Positions 1 through 5,788 of a stretch of DNA of 8,465 nt are shown here, one piece after another. Made by a program: the position numbers and the translations under genes. The DNA comes from Candidatus Nanoarchaeia archaeon (GTDB lineage: Archaea > Nanoarchaeota > Nanoarchaeia > SCGC-AAA011-G17 > JAFCDX01), in assembly GCA_028717785.1 (NCBI GenBank), contig JAQUND010000065.1, positions 1 to 8,465 on the forward strand. Reading direction: 5' to 3'. Below the pieces are notes generated by a model. That model searched no databases. It was not told the origin of the DNA and saw only the letters and a program-made list of their open reading frames with translations. The first letter of the stretch is position 1, and every line of letters begins with the position of its first letter.

Positions 1-59
1 TCACCTTTTTTTCTGGATTTAACCTCTTTTTCTAGGTCTTTCTTACTTCCTATATCCAT
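1..59 (-). CDS. Start of an unidentified gene (partial, 19 codons)
   Basis: The reverse strand opens with ATG at 59 and stays open to the window edge. The visible peptide is MDIGSKKDLEKEVKSRKKG, Lys/Glu-rich and highly charged. No family can be named from so little. The start is supported by an AT-rich TATA-like element on the same strand at 82-91, at the distance used by the leaderless genes elsewhere in the window. The gene diverges from the coiled-coil/lspA unit. The call rests on the promoter and the open frame only. Confidence 0.5.
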   Translation of the reverse strand, partial: MDIGSKKDLEKEVKSRKKG

Positions 60-66
60 AATAATA

Positions 67-74
67 TTTATATA
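67..74 (+). promoter_or_regulatory. TATA box of the coiled-coil/lspA unit
   Basis: TTTATATA. Using the 21-22 base spacing seen at the leaderless genes, transcription would start near 96, leaving a leader of roughly 17 bases that contains a Shine-Dalgarno site at 102-107. Confidence 0.6.
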
Positions 75-81
75 CTACTTT

Positions 82-91
82 GTTTTTAAAG
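82..91 (-). promoter_or_regulatory. Probable TATA box for the partial leftward gene
   Basis: On the reverse strand this reads CTTTAAAAAC and lies about 22-23 bases before the ATG at 59, which would give a leaderless transcript. It sits between the rightward TATA box (67-74) and the coiled-coil gene, so the two divergent promoters interleave. Confidence 0.5.
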
Positions 92-101
92 ATTGTGGTA
101 A

Positions 102-107
102 GAGGTG
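102..107 (+). promoter_or_regulatory. Shine-Dalgarno site GAGGTG
   Basis: GAGGTG ends 6 bases before the ATG at 114 and matches the anti-Shine-Dalgarno end of archaeal 16S rRNA. It is one of only three good Shine-Dalgarno sites in the window and fixes the start of the 82-residue gene. Confidence 0.7.
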
Positions 108-113
108 TAAAAA

Positions 114-362
114 ATGAGTATATTTAGTTTTGTAAAAAATCTTTTTTTCAAGAAAAAAATTCCAGAATTACCTGAATTAAGCGAACCTTCAAGACCTAAT
201 TTTCCTGAACAACCATTAAATTTTGGAATGAGAGAGGAAATTTCTGATAATAGTAATGATAAAATGGATTTGATTAAAACAAAATTAGATTTAGTTAATT
301 CAAAATTAGATAATATTGATAGAAGATTAATGGATCTTGAAAGACTAGCAGAAGAAAAATGA
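114..362 (+). CDS. Small coiled-coil protein upstream of lspA
   Basis: This 82-residue protein has no family I recognise. Residues 1-15 form a short hydrophobic-then-basic segment (MSIFSFVKNLFFKKK) that could lie on a membrane as an amphipathic helix. Residues 16-38 are rich in Pro and Glu and probably extended. Residues 50-80 show Leu/Ile/Val at heptad spacing (DLIKTKLDLVNSKLDNIDRRL) and should form a coiled coil, suggesting self-association. It has no cleavable signal or catalytic motif. A strong Shine-Dalgarno site supports the start. Its TGA overlaps the ATG of lspA in ATGA, so the two genes are probably translationally coupled. A membrane-peripheral partner or scaffold for LspA is possible, but that is inference from coupling alone. 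Confidence 0.75.
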   Translation: MSIFSFVKNLFFKKKIPELPELSEPSRPNFPEQPLNFGMREEISDNSNDKMDLIKTKLDLVNSKLDNIDRRLMDLERLAEEK

Positions 363-802
363 AAATAAATAAGGTTTTTTCTAATCCTATTTTTTATTTG
401 ATTATTTTTATTGTATTATTCTTTGATCAATTAACAAAAGTATTATTTCAATTTAAGAATATTACATTAATACCTAACTTATTATCTATTACTTATTCTG
501 AAAATGCTGGAATTGTATTTGGTTTTTTTGAAAGAAATGTTTTATTTTTATATATTATTCCATTATTAGTTATTATATTTATTTTATATTATTTAAATAA
601 AAAAGAATTGAATTATATTGGTAGTGCTTTGGTTATTGCTGGTTTATTGGGGAATATTATTGATAGAGCAAGATTAGGATATGTAATTGATTGGTTTTTT
701 ATTCATATAATTCCTAAATATAATGTTTCTTTGTTTAATATTGCTGATGCTTCTTTAATTTCTGGAGTTATTATATTAATTTATTTTTTATATAAGAAAT
801 AA
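359..802 (+). CDS. lspA: Lipoprotein signal peptidase (signal peptidase II)
   Basis: LspA is an integral-membrane aspartyl protease that cleaves the signal peptide of lipid-modified prolipoproteins just before the lipobox cysteine. The family motifs appear in order: DQLTK at 23-27, ENAGIVFGF at 48-56, GLLGNIIDR at 95-103 and FNIADASLISG at 126-136. D102 and D130 match the two catalytic aspartates. Four hydrophobic segments (about 10-22, 61-78, 87-101 and 131-145) give the usual four-helix topology, and 147 residues is close to normal length. The start overlaps the upstream stop (ATGA) with no separate promoter. LspA belongs to the bacterial lipoprotein pathway with Lgt and is absent from most archaea, so this copy is probably ancient transfer or a DPANN-specific trait. 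No Lgt or lipobox protein is visible here. Confidence 0.93.
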   Translation: MKINKVFSNPIFYLIIFIVLFFDQLTKVLFQFKNITLIPNLLSITYSENAGIVFGFFERNVLFLYIIPLLVIIFILYYLNKKELNYIGSALVIAGLLGNIIDRARLGYVIDWFFIHIIPKYNVSLFNIADASLISGVIILIYFLYKK

Positions 803-810
803 TTCGATAT

Positions 811-820
811 CTTTATAAAC
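811..820 (+). promoter_or_regulatory. TATA box of the 841 gene (leaderless)
   Basis: CTTTATAAAC contains the palindromic octamer TTTATAAA at 812-819. It leaves 21 bases before the ATG at 841, so the mRNA should begin at or next to the start codon. No Shine-Dalgarno site is present. Confidence 0.7.
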
Positions 821-840
821 TCTTGAGTGATAACTAATTT

Positions 841-1248
841 ATGGTAGAATGTAATAAAACCTTAAAAGATTTTGTGTTGAATGAACGTCTTTGGGTTCCA
901 AATAATACAAATCCATTTGATGGATTACTTTTTGTAGATCTTTATAGAGGACCACATTCAAAAGTTCAACCTATTTATGAAGTAATTACAGATCAAGAAC
1001 AACTTAGAAGAATTAAAAGTGTTTTAGATGAAAAAGGAATACCAGAAAATCAGTCATTTCTTATAAAATATTTCAAAGGTTATCCAATTCCTATAAGGGG
1101 AGTAATTTTATTAGATGGAAAAAGTAATTATTTAAGTCATCCACAAGCAACATCAGAACAAATAAAAACAATAGAAGATTTTTCAAAATCAGAATATTGG
1201 CAAAATGAATTAAAAAATGGAAAAACCAAATATAATTATTCTTTTTGA
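841..1248 (+). CDS. Unrecognised 135-residue cytosolic protein
   Basis: I do not recognise a family. The product is soluble, with no signal peptide or membrane segment. It alternates likely strands (GLLFVDLYRG at 28-37, FLIKYF at 73-78, IPIRGVILLDG at 83-93) and helices (DQEQLRRIKSVLDEKG at 51-66, TSEQIKTIEDFSKSEYWQ at 104-121), suggesting a compact alpha/beta fold. The only cysteine is C4, so no metal site is evident. The start is set by its own TATA box with leaderless spacing. Its last 13 bases overlap the 3' end of the convergent methyltransferase gene. Codon use matches its neighbours, so it looks resident. A DPANN-restricted protein is the most likely identity. Confidence 0.75.
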   Translation: MVECNKTLKDFVLNERLWVPNNTNPFDGLLFVDLYRGPHSKVQPIYEVITDQEQLRRIKSVLDEKGIPENQSFLIKYFKGYPIPIRGVILLDGKSNYLSHPQATSEQIKTIEDFSKSEYWQNELKNGKTKYNYSF

Positions 1249-1838
1249 GCAAAAATCTCAACCCAATTAATTCCATTAGAATTAGATGTATTTGAACTTA
1301 AAATTTTAAATTTGTTATTTCTTAATATTTCTTCCATTTCAGTTTGTTGATAAAATGCATAAAATCTTGGTAAATCATTAAAAAATCCTTTTTCAATTAC
1401 TTTTTCATCTTGACCTTCTCTTACAGAAATATATAAAATTCCATTTTCTTTTAGAACTTTACTAAAATTCTTAAAAACATCACTAACTTCATTTTTTTTA
1501 ATATCAGAAATTGAACTCATACACCAAATTCCATCAAAAGATCCTTTATTAAATTTTAAATTTTTCATATCCATAACACTAAATTTAACATTTTTAATAT
1601 TCTTTTTAGCTTCTTTTAATAAAGCTTCAACAGCATCAATTGCAGTAACATCTAATTTTTCTTCAGCAAAATACTCAGAATCTCTTCCAGATCCACAACC
1701 AGCATCAAGAACTTTTGCATTTTTAGGTAATAAAGAAATAAAATGATTTAATTGAAATTGAATTAACTTATCAGAAGTATGAATTGCGTATTCTTTGGCA
1801 TATTTTTCATATCCCTTAAGATTTTCATCTTTTACCAT
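1236..1838 (-). CDS. Class I SAM-dependent methyltransferase, substrate unknown
   Basis: This 200-residue Rossmann-fold methyltransferase shows motif I as VLDAGCGSG at 43-51, an acidic end of strand 2 (AIDAV, D68) that should bind the SAM ribose, a motif II/III acidic position at VMDM (D90), strand 4 at FDGIWCMSSI (101-110), and VLKENGILYISVREG at 128-142. The C-terminal part, with aromatic residues before a helix (FYAFYQQTEMEEIL) and the closing INWVEIFAQK, resembles small-molecule methyltransferases of the UbiE/Methyltransf_25 group. Nothing identifies the acceptor. The start at 1838 is supported by a TATA octamer exactly 21 bases upstream, indicating a leaderless mRNA. It follows the AlkD gene on the same strand but has its own promoter, with an unusual repeat cluster just upstream (1869-1899). 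Its 3' end overlaps the convergent gene by 13 bases. Confidence 0.88.
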   Translation of the reverse strand: MVKDENLKGYEKYAKEYAIHTSDKLIQFQLNHFISLLPKNAKVLDAGCGSGRDSEYFAEEKLDVTAIDAVEALLKEAKKNIKNVKFSVMDMKNLKFNKGSFDGIWCMSSISDIKKNEVSDVFKNFSKVLKENGILYISVREGQDEKVIEKGFFNDLPRFYAFYQQTEMEEILRNNKFKILSSNTSNSNGINWVEIFAQKE

Positions 1839-1857
1839 GGTTATATATAGTAAAAAA

Positions 1858-1867
1858 TATTTATAAA
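1858..1867 (-). promoter_or_regulatory. TATA box of the methyltransferase gene (leaderless)
   Basis: The reverse strand reads TTTATAAATA. The octamer TTTATAAA (1860-1867) leaves 21 bases before the ATG at 1838. AAAACC directly upstream may serve as the TFB recognition element. Confidence 0.7.
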
Positions 1868-1868
1868 G

Positions 1869-1899
1869 GTTTTTATTAACGTAAAAACTAGTTTTTATT
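1869..1899. repeat. Direct/inverted repeat cluster upstream of the methyltransferase promoter
   Basis: GTTTTTATT occurs twice in the same direction (1869-1877 and 1891-1899), with starts 22 bases apart, about two helical turns. An inverted copy of its core, TAAAAAC, lies between them at 1882-1888. The second half forms a perfect 16-base palindrome, TAAAAACTAGTTTTTA, at 1882-1897, which covers the AlkD stop codon (1888-1890). It could be an operator for the methyltransferase promoter or a hairpin/U-tract end for the AlkD transcript. AT-richness makes chance repeats more likely. Confidence 0.5.
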
Positions 1900-2574
1900 G
1901 AGATAAAATTTTCTTTTTTCTGTATTGAATTTTTCTATAGCATAACGTAACATTGTTCTTGGCATTTCTTTATAATATTTTTTTAAAAATTCTTCTTCTA
2001 CTTTTTGATTTTTCTTTCCTATTTCTCTTAATGCCCAACCAACTGCTTTATGAATTAAATCATGTTCGTCTTTTAACAAAATTTTAGAAATTTTTAAAGT
2101 ATCTTCAAATTGATTATTTCTTATAAAACTAAATGTAGATATTATTGATATTCTTTTTTCCCATAAATTATCTGATTTTGCTAATTTATATAAAATATTT
2201 CTATTTTTATCAATTAAATAATTACCAATTATATTTGGTGCACTAGTATCAACTAGATCCCAATTATTAATGTTTTTAGTATTCTTTAAATAAAAATCAA
2301 ATGCTTCTTTTTTATTTTTTTTAAATTTATGTACTAGAATTCTTAAAGAAACCATACGTTCTTCATGTATTTTTGATTGTATTAGTTCTTGTAAATCATT
2401 TAGATTAATATTAACATAATTTTTAGCTATATTTTTTATTTGTTCTGAAGTTAAACCTAAGAATATATCTCCGTAACCATATTGTCCTTCTTTAGTCTTA
2501 AAATAGTTAGATAAAAGCTTAGCTTTTTCTGGATTTTTGAGCTTATTTAGGTCTTTTTTAATTGAATTTAGCAT
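1888..2574 (-). CDS. AlkD-family DNA alkylation repair glycosylase
   Basis: AlkD-type enzymes are all-helical HEAT-repeat DNA glycosylases that remove 3-methyladenine and 7-methylguanine without flipping the base out. The protein (228 residues from the ATG at 2574) shows YFKTKEGQYGYGDIFLGLT at 24-42, typical of the first helices, then NNWDLVDTSA at 103-112, LWEKRISIIS at 137-146 and HKAVGWALREIGK at 175-187. W105, D109, R141 and W180 match the Trp/Asp/Arg/Trp set that surrounds the lesion in Bacillus AlkD, so the enzyme looks intact. Length is normal. A TTG one codon upstream (2577) is a possible alternative start, but the ATG lies exactly 21 bases from the TATA octamer, as in other leaderless genes here. 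It diverges from the GGDEF gene and shares its TATA element. Confidence 0.9.
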   Translation of the reverse strand: MLNSIKKDLNKLKNPEKAKLLSNYFKTKEGQYGYGDIFLGLTSEQIKNIAKNYVNINLNDLQELIQSKIHEERMVSLRILVHKFKKNKKEAFDFYLKNTKNINNWDLVDTSAPNIIGNYLIDKNRNILYKLAKSDNLWEKRISIISTFSFIRNNQFEDTLKISKILLKDEHDLIHKAVGWALREIGKKNQKVEEEFLKKYYKEMPRTMLRYAIEKFNTEKRKFYLNKN

Positions 2575-2589
2575 CAATTTAAGAGTACA

Positions 2590-2605
2590 GAAAGGTTTAT
2601 AAATA
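2590..2605. promoter_or_regulatory. Shared bidirectional TATA element (AlkD / GGDEF)
   Basis: The self-complementary octamer TTTATAAA at 2596-2603 can be read on both strands. Leftward it lies 21 bases from the AlkD ATG (leaderless). Rightward, the same spacing places the start of the GGDEF transcript near G2625. GAAAGG at 2590-2595 is a plausible TFB recognition element favouring the rightward direction. Confidence 0.6.
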
Positions 2606-2624
2606 AATATTGTTACTAGTTAGT

Positions 2625-2628
2625 GGTG
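2625..2628 (+). promoter_or_regulatory. Short Shine-Dalgarno site GGTG of the GGDEF gene
   Basis: GGTG ends 4 bases before the ATG at 2633, and GGTGTAAA precedes the ATG much as at the 114 gene. If the promoter spacing holds, the transcript begins at or very near this site, giving a leader of about 8 bases. Confidence 0.5.
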
Positions 2629-2632
2629 TAAA

Positions 2633-3631
2633 ATGACAGATGATCCAATTGTAAATTCAGTTTTTCCAGAATTACTTGTTTTAAGAGATAGTCGTCTAGA
2701 AAAAATACTTCAAACTAAACCAGAAGGAATGTCAATAGAACAATTTTATGAAGTTATCCTTAAAGATTTATTATATAAAGAAACTGCAAGGGATCATCTT
2801 ATTTCTCCAGAAAAAACAATTATTGGAAGAGTAACAAATACTCTAAAAACAATAAAATCTTATGATAATTTTAGTAATTTACAATTACAGGTTTATTTAA
2901 ATGAAGGGGGAAATGAAATATTGTTAGCTAGTGAACCTAATGGATTAAAAGATAAATTAGATGGAGATAATTTAATGTCTTTTCCTTTGGACAATTTAGG
3001 TAATTTAGTTATAAAATCAAAAGGAATTTTACCTCCCTATGAAGAATTACTTTTAAAATCATTTGCAAACACTTTAAGATTACATATCGAAAATGCAAGT
3101 GAATATGAAAAAAATCAAAGAGCTGCTATGTTAGATGGATTGACTGGATTATATAATGGTGCAGCTTTTAAAGATTCATTAGAAAGAGAAATTAGTTCAG
3201 AATTAGAAACAAGTACTAAAGGATTAGCACTTATTATGCTTGATTTGGATAATTTTAAAAGTTATAATGATTTAATATCTTATACTGCTGGAGATGATGT
3301 TTTAAAAGAAGTAGCTTATTTATTAAAAAAAGTTTTTACAAGAAAAAGAGATTTAATTTGTAGATCTGGAATAGGGGATGAATTTGCTATAATAATGCCT
3401 AGAACTAGATTAGAAAATGCTATTGATAAAGCAGAAAGTATTAGAAATACAATTTATAATACTTATTTTAAAGGAGAAGAAACTGCAGGAAAAATAACTG
3501 TAAGTGGTGGTGTTTCTCATACTTGTTATGGTTTTACTTCTGAAAATTTATTAGAATCTACTATTAAAGCATTACATAAAGCAAAAGATAGTAAAAATAA
3601 AATAGTTCAATATAAACCAGAATATAAATAA
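2633..3631 (+). CDS. GAF-like plus GGDEF domain protein, putative diguanylate cyclase
   Basis: GGDEF domains make cyclic di-GMP from two GTP. Residues 1-160 end in a GAF-like sensor pattern (LGNLVIKSKG, then LLKSFANTLRLHIENASEYEK), and residues 165-328 are the GGDEF domain: DGLTGLYN at 168-175, DLDNFKSYND at 204-213 with the metal-binding Asp and the Asn/Asp pair, RKRD at 237-240, and SGIGDEF at 245-251. The signature carries one extra residue: removing I247 restores R-S-G-G-D-E-F. RKRD, spaced like RxxD in PleD, matches the inhibitory c-di-GMP site. Other departures are SY for the usual GH at 216-217 and a weak ADxALYxAK (STIKALHKAK). No membrane segment is seen, so it is cytosolic. It may be an active cyclase, a c-di-GMP receptor or inactive. 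GGDEF proteins are scarce in archaea. Confidence 0.88.
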   Translation: MTDDPIVNSVFPELLVLRDSRLEKILQTKPEGMSIEQFYEVILKDLLYKETARDHLISPEKTIIGRVTNTLKTIKSYDNFSNLQLQVYLNEGGNEILLASEPNGLKDKLDGDNLMSFPLDNLGNLVIKSKGILPPYEELLLKSFANTLRLHIENASEYEKNQRAAMLDGLTGLYNGAAFKDSLEREISSELETSTKGLALIMLDLDNFKSYNDLISYTAGDDVLKEVAYLLKKVFTRKRDLICRSGIGDEFAIIMPRTRLENAIDKAESIRNTIYNTYFKGEETAGKITVSGGVSHTCYGFTSENLLESTIKALHKAKDSKNKIVQYKPEYK

Positions 3632-3633
3632 AT

Positions 3634-4092
3634 TTAATTTAAAGGAATTAATTCACTAACTCTTCTTTCTTTAGGAACATAATTTATTATTAATCCTTCT
3701 TTTCCATAACCACATCCAAGAAAATCATTATTATGTTTAATTAGAACAAATCCACTAACGTTTTTTCTAACTAAAGCTTCTCCATTAAACCAGTAATTTA
3801 CTTCATCATTTGATATTTCAACAACATTTTTAGTTGTTTTTTTACCAATTATTTGAGAACCTTCAATACTTAATCTAATTCCATTATTAGCAAGAGTACA
3901 GAAATATAATCCAATATTATTAATTCTTAATTCAGTATAATCTATTTTAGCTAAATCTTTAGAAATTAAAAATATTTTATCCTCTTTTTGAACAAATCCA
4001 TAATCTAATTTTAAATCTTTAATTCCAAATTGTTCTTTTAAATCATTAGTTATTTTAGTACTTTCTTTTTTATTAAGTATCTTGTAATTCAT
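3634..4092 (-). CDS. Stand-alone PUA-like RNA-binding protein (NOL1/NOP2/fmu C-terminal type)
   Basis: This 152-residue protein resembles the C-terminal domain of RsmF/NOL1-NOP2 RNA m5C methyltransferases, which also occurs in archaea as a separate small protein (COG3270-like, assigned to ribosome biogenesis). The key part is residues 58-145: NNIGLYFCTLANNGIRLS, then ISNDEVNYWFNGEAL (93-107), GFVLIKHNNDFLGCGYGKEG (114-133) and YVPKERR (138-144). These follow the family pattern of a 'YLRGE' helix, a 'GWVLV...PLGWGK' hairpin and a terminal 'PKGLR'. No methyltransferase domain is attached. Residues 1-55 are a charged N-terminal region. The likely role is binding rRNA or tRNA. It diverges from gltX across 34 bases that hold both promoters, and its stop is 2 bases from the GGDEF stop. 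Confidence 0.72.
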   Translation of the reverse strand: MNYKILNKKESTKITNDLKEQFGIKDLKLDYGFVQKEDKIFLISKDLAKIDYTELRINNIGLYFCTLANNGIRLSIEGSQIIGKKTTKNVVEISNDEVNYWFNGEALVRKNVSGFVLIKHNNDFLGCGYGKEGLIINYVPKERRVSELIPLN

Positions 4093-4096
4093 AATA

Positions 4097-4104
4097 TTTA
4101 TATA
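4097..4104 (+). promoter_or_regulatory. TATA box of gltX (leaderless)
   Basis: TTTATATA, with 22 bases before the ATG at 4127. It lies close to the start of the opposite gene, so each promoter sits within the other's initiation region. Confidence 0.65.
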
Positions 4105-4114
4105 GAATTGTTAG

Positions 4115-4122
4115 TTTAAATA
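4115..4122 (-). promoter_or_regulatory. TATA box of the PUA-protein gene (leaderless)
   Basis: The reverse strand reads TATTTAAA, with 22 bases before the ATG at 4092. Its placement mirrors the gltX box exactly, so the 34-base intergenic region is symmetric. Confidence 0.6.
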
Positions 4123-4126
4123 AATT

Positions 4127-5788
4127 ATGTTAGACTCTATTAGAAAATACGTACTAGAAAATGCAGTTAAACATGATGGAAAAGCAGTTTTAGGGGCTAT
4201 AATTGGTAAATTAATTAATGAAGACCCTTCTATTAAAAATAAATTAAAAGAAATAAATAAAGATATTCAAAAAGTAATAAATGATGTTAATAAATTAAGT
4301 TTAGAAAAACAAACTGAAGAACTAAATAAAATTGCTCCAGAATTACTAGAAAAGAAAGAAAAACAAGAATTTAAATTAAAAGAATTACCAAATGTAAGTA
4401 AAAATATGGTAATGAGAATAGCTCCATTTCCATCAGGTCCACTACATATTGGAAATGCAAGAATTGCAATTTTAAATGATGAATATTGTAAAAAATATAA
4501 GGGTAAATTAATATTAGTTATTGATGATACAATTGGATCTGAAGAAAAACAAATTGCTAAAGAAGCTTATAAATTAATACCCGAAGGTTTAGATTTTTTA
4601 GATGTAAATTACGATAAAGAAATTATTTACAAATCAGATAGATTAGATATTTATTATAAGTATGCAGAAGAATTAATTAAAAAAGATAAAGCATATGTTT
4701 GTTCTTGTTCATCCGAACAAATAAGAGAAAATAGACAAAAAGGATTAGAATGTAAATGTAGATCTCAATCAATTGAAGAAACTTTAAAAAAATGGAAATT
4801 AATGTTTGATAAAAAAACTAAAGAAGGTTCTTTTGTATTACGAATTAAAACAAGTATGCAAGATAAAAATCCTGCTTTTAGAGATAGAGTTTTGTTTAGA
4901 ATCTCAGAAAGAGAACATCCAAAAGTTGGAACTAAATACAAAGTATGGCCCTTATTAGAATTTTCCTGGGCAATAGATGATCATTTGTTAAAAGTAACCC
5001 ATGTAATCAGAGGAAATGATTTAATGATAGAATCAGATATGGAAAAATATATTTGGGATATTTTTGGATGGGAACATGCAGTATTATTACATTGTGGATT
5101 ATTACAATTAGAAGGAGTTAAAATATCAAAATCAAAAGCTCAAAAAGAAGTAAAAAGTGGAGAATATTCAGGTTGGGATGATCCAAGAACTTGGTCATTG
5201 CAATCCTTGAAAAGGCGTGGAATTAAACCAGAAGCAATTAGGAATTTCTTATTACAATTTGGATTAAATCAAAATGAAGTTATGGCTCCAATAGATGGAT
5301 TATATTCAGAAAATAAAAAATTAATAGAAAAAGATGCAGATAGATATTTTTTTATTGATAATGCTAAAAAAATTAAAATTAAAAATATTCCAAAAACAAT
5401 TAAAATAGCAAAAGCACCTTTACATCCTGATTATCCTAAAAGAGGTTTTAGAAAATTAGAAATAAATGATGAATTTTATATTTCTGATGACCTAGAAAAA
5501 AATAAAGTTTACAGATTTATGCATTTATTTAATTTTAAAAATAATGAATTTTTATCTTTAAATTATGATCAAAAATTAGAAGCAAAAATGATTCATTGGT
5601 TACCTGTTTCTAAAGATTTAGTTAATGTAGAAGTTTTAATGGTTGATGGAACTATTTTAAAAGGATTTGGGGAAGTAGATTTAAAAAATGTTAAAGAAAA
5701 AACAATAGTTCAATTTGAACGTAGATTTTTTGCAATTTTAGATAAGAAAGATAAGAATAAATTACAATTCTGGTATACTCATAGTTAA
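4127..5788 (+). CDS. gltX: Glutamyl-tRNA synthetase, archaeal type
   Basis: This class I synthetase charges tRNA(Glu). Archaeal forms are normally non-discriminating and also make Glu-tRNA(Gln) for an amidotransferase. Its 553 residues are full length. Residues 1-90 are the archaeal helical N-terminal extension. The catalytic core has PSGPLHIGNAR (102-112, HIGH-type motif), the zinc-type knuckle C192-x-C194...C209-x-C211, HVIRGNDL (292-299), and VKISKSK (331-337, KMSKS-type), then SGWDDPRTWSLQSLKRRGI (348-366). From about 400 the C-terminus is the all-beta GlnRS-like anticodon-binding domain (HPDYPKRGFR, VQFERRFFAILD). One departure stands out: the usual archaeal FDDTDPR-like stretch reads VIDDTIGSEEK at 131-141, keeping the DDT but losing the following Asp and Arg. 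The gene is leaderless from its own TATA box, and its stop overlaps that of the convergent gene. Confidence 0.97.
   Translation: MLDSIRKYVLENAVKHDGKAVLGAIIGKLINEDPSIKNKLKEINKDIQKVINDVNKLSLEKQTEELNKIAPELLEKKEKQEFKLKELPNVSKNMVMRIAPFPSGPLHIGNARIAILNDEYCKKYKGKLILVIDDTIGSEEKQIAKEAYKLIPEGLDFLDVNYDKEIIYKSDRLDIYYKYAEELIKKDKAYVCSCSSEQIRENRQKGLECKCRSQSIEETLKKWKLMFDKKTKEGSFVLRIKTSMQDKNPAFRDRVLFRISEREHPKVGTKYKVWPLLEFSWAIDDHLLKVTHVIRGNDLMIESDMEKYIWDIFGWEHAVLLHCGLLQLEGVKISKSKAQKEVKSGEYSGWDDPRTWSLQSLKRRGIKPEAIRNFLLQFGLNQNEVMAPIDGLYSENKKLIEKDADRYFFIDNAKKIKIKNIPKTIKIAKAPLHPDYPKRGFRKLEINDEFYISDDLEKNKVYRFMHLFNFKNNEFLSLNYDQKLEAKMIHWLPVSKDLVNVEVLMVDGTILKGFGEVDLKNVKEKTIVQFERRFFAILDKKDKNKLQFWYTHS

Noticed and set aside
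784..789. T6 run at the end of lspA as a terminator
   Set aside because: It lies within the coding sequence before the stop and is no longer than many T-runs in this AT-rich window.
1091..1276. Reverse-strand open frame of 61 codons
   Set aside because: It overlaps the 841-1248 gene and the methyltransferase 3' end, and its product is Leu/Phe/Asn-rich with no promoter or ribosome site. It is the complement of real coding sequence.
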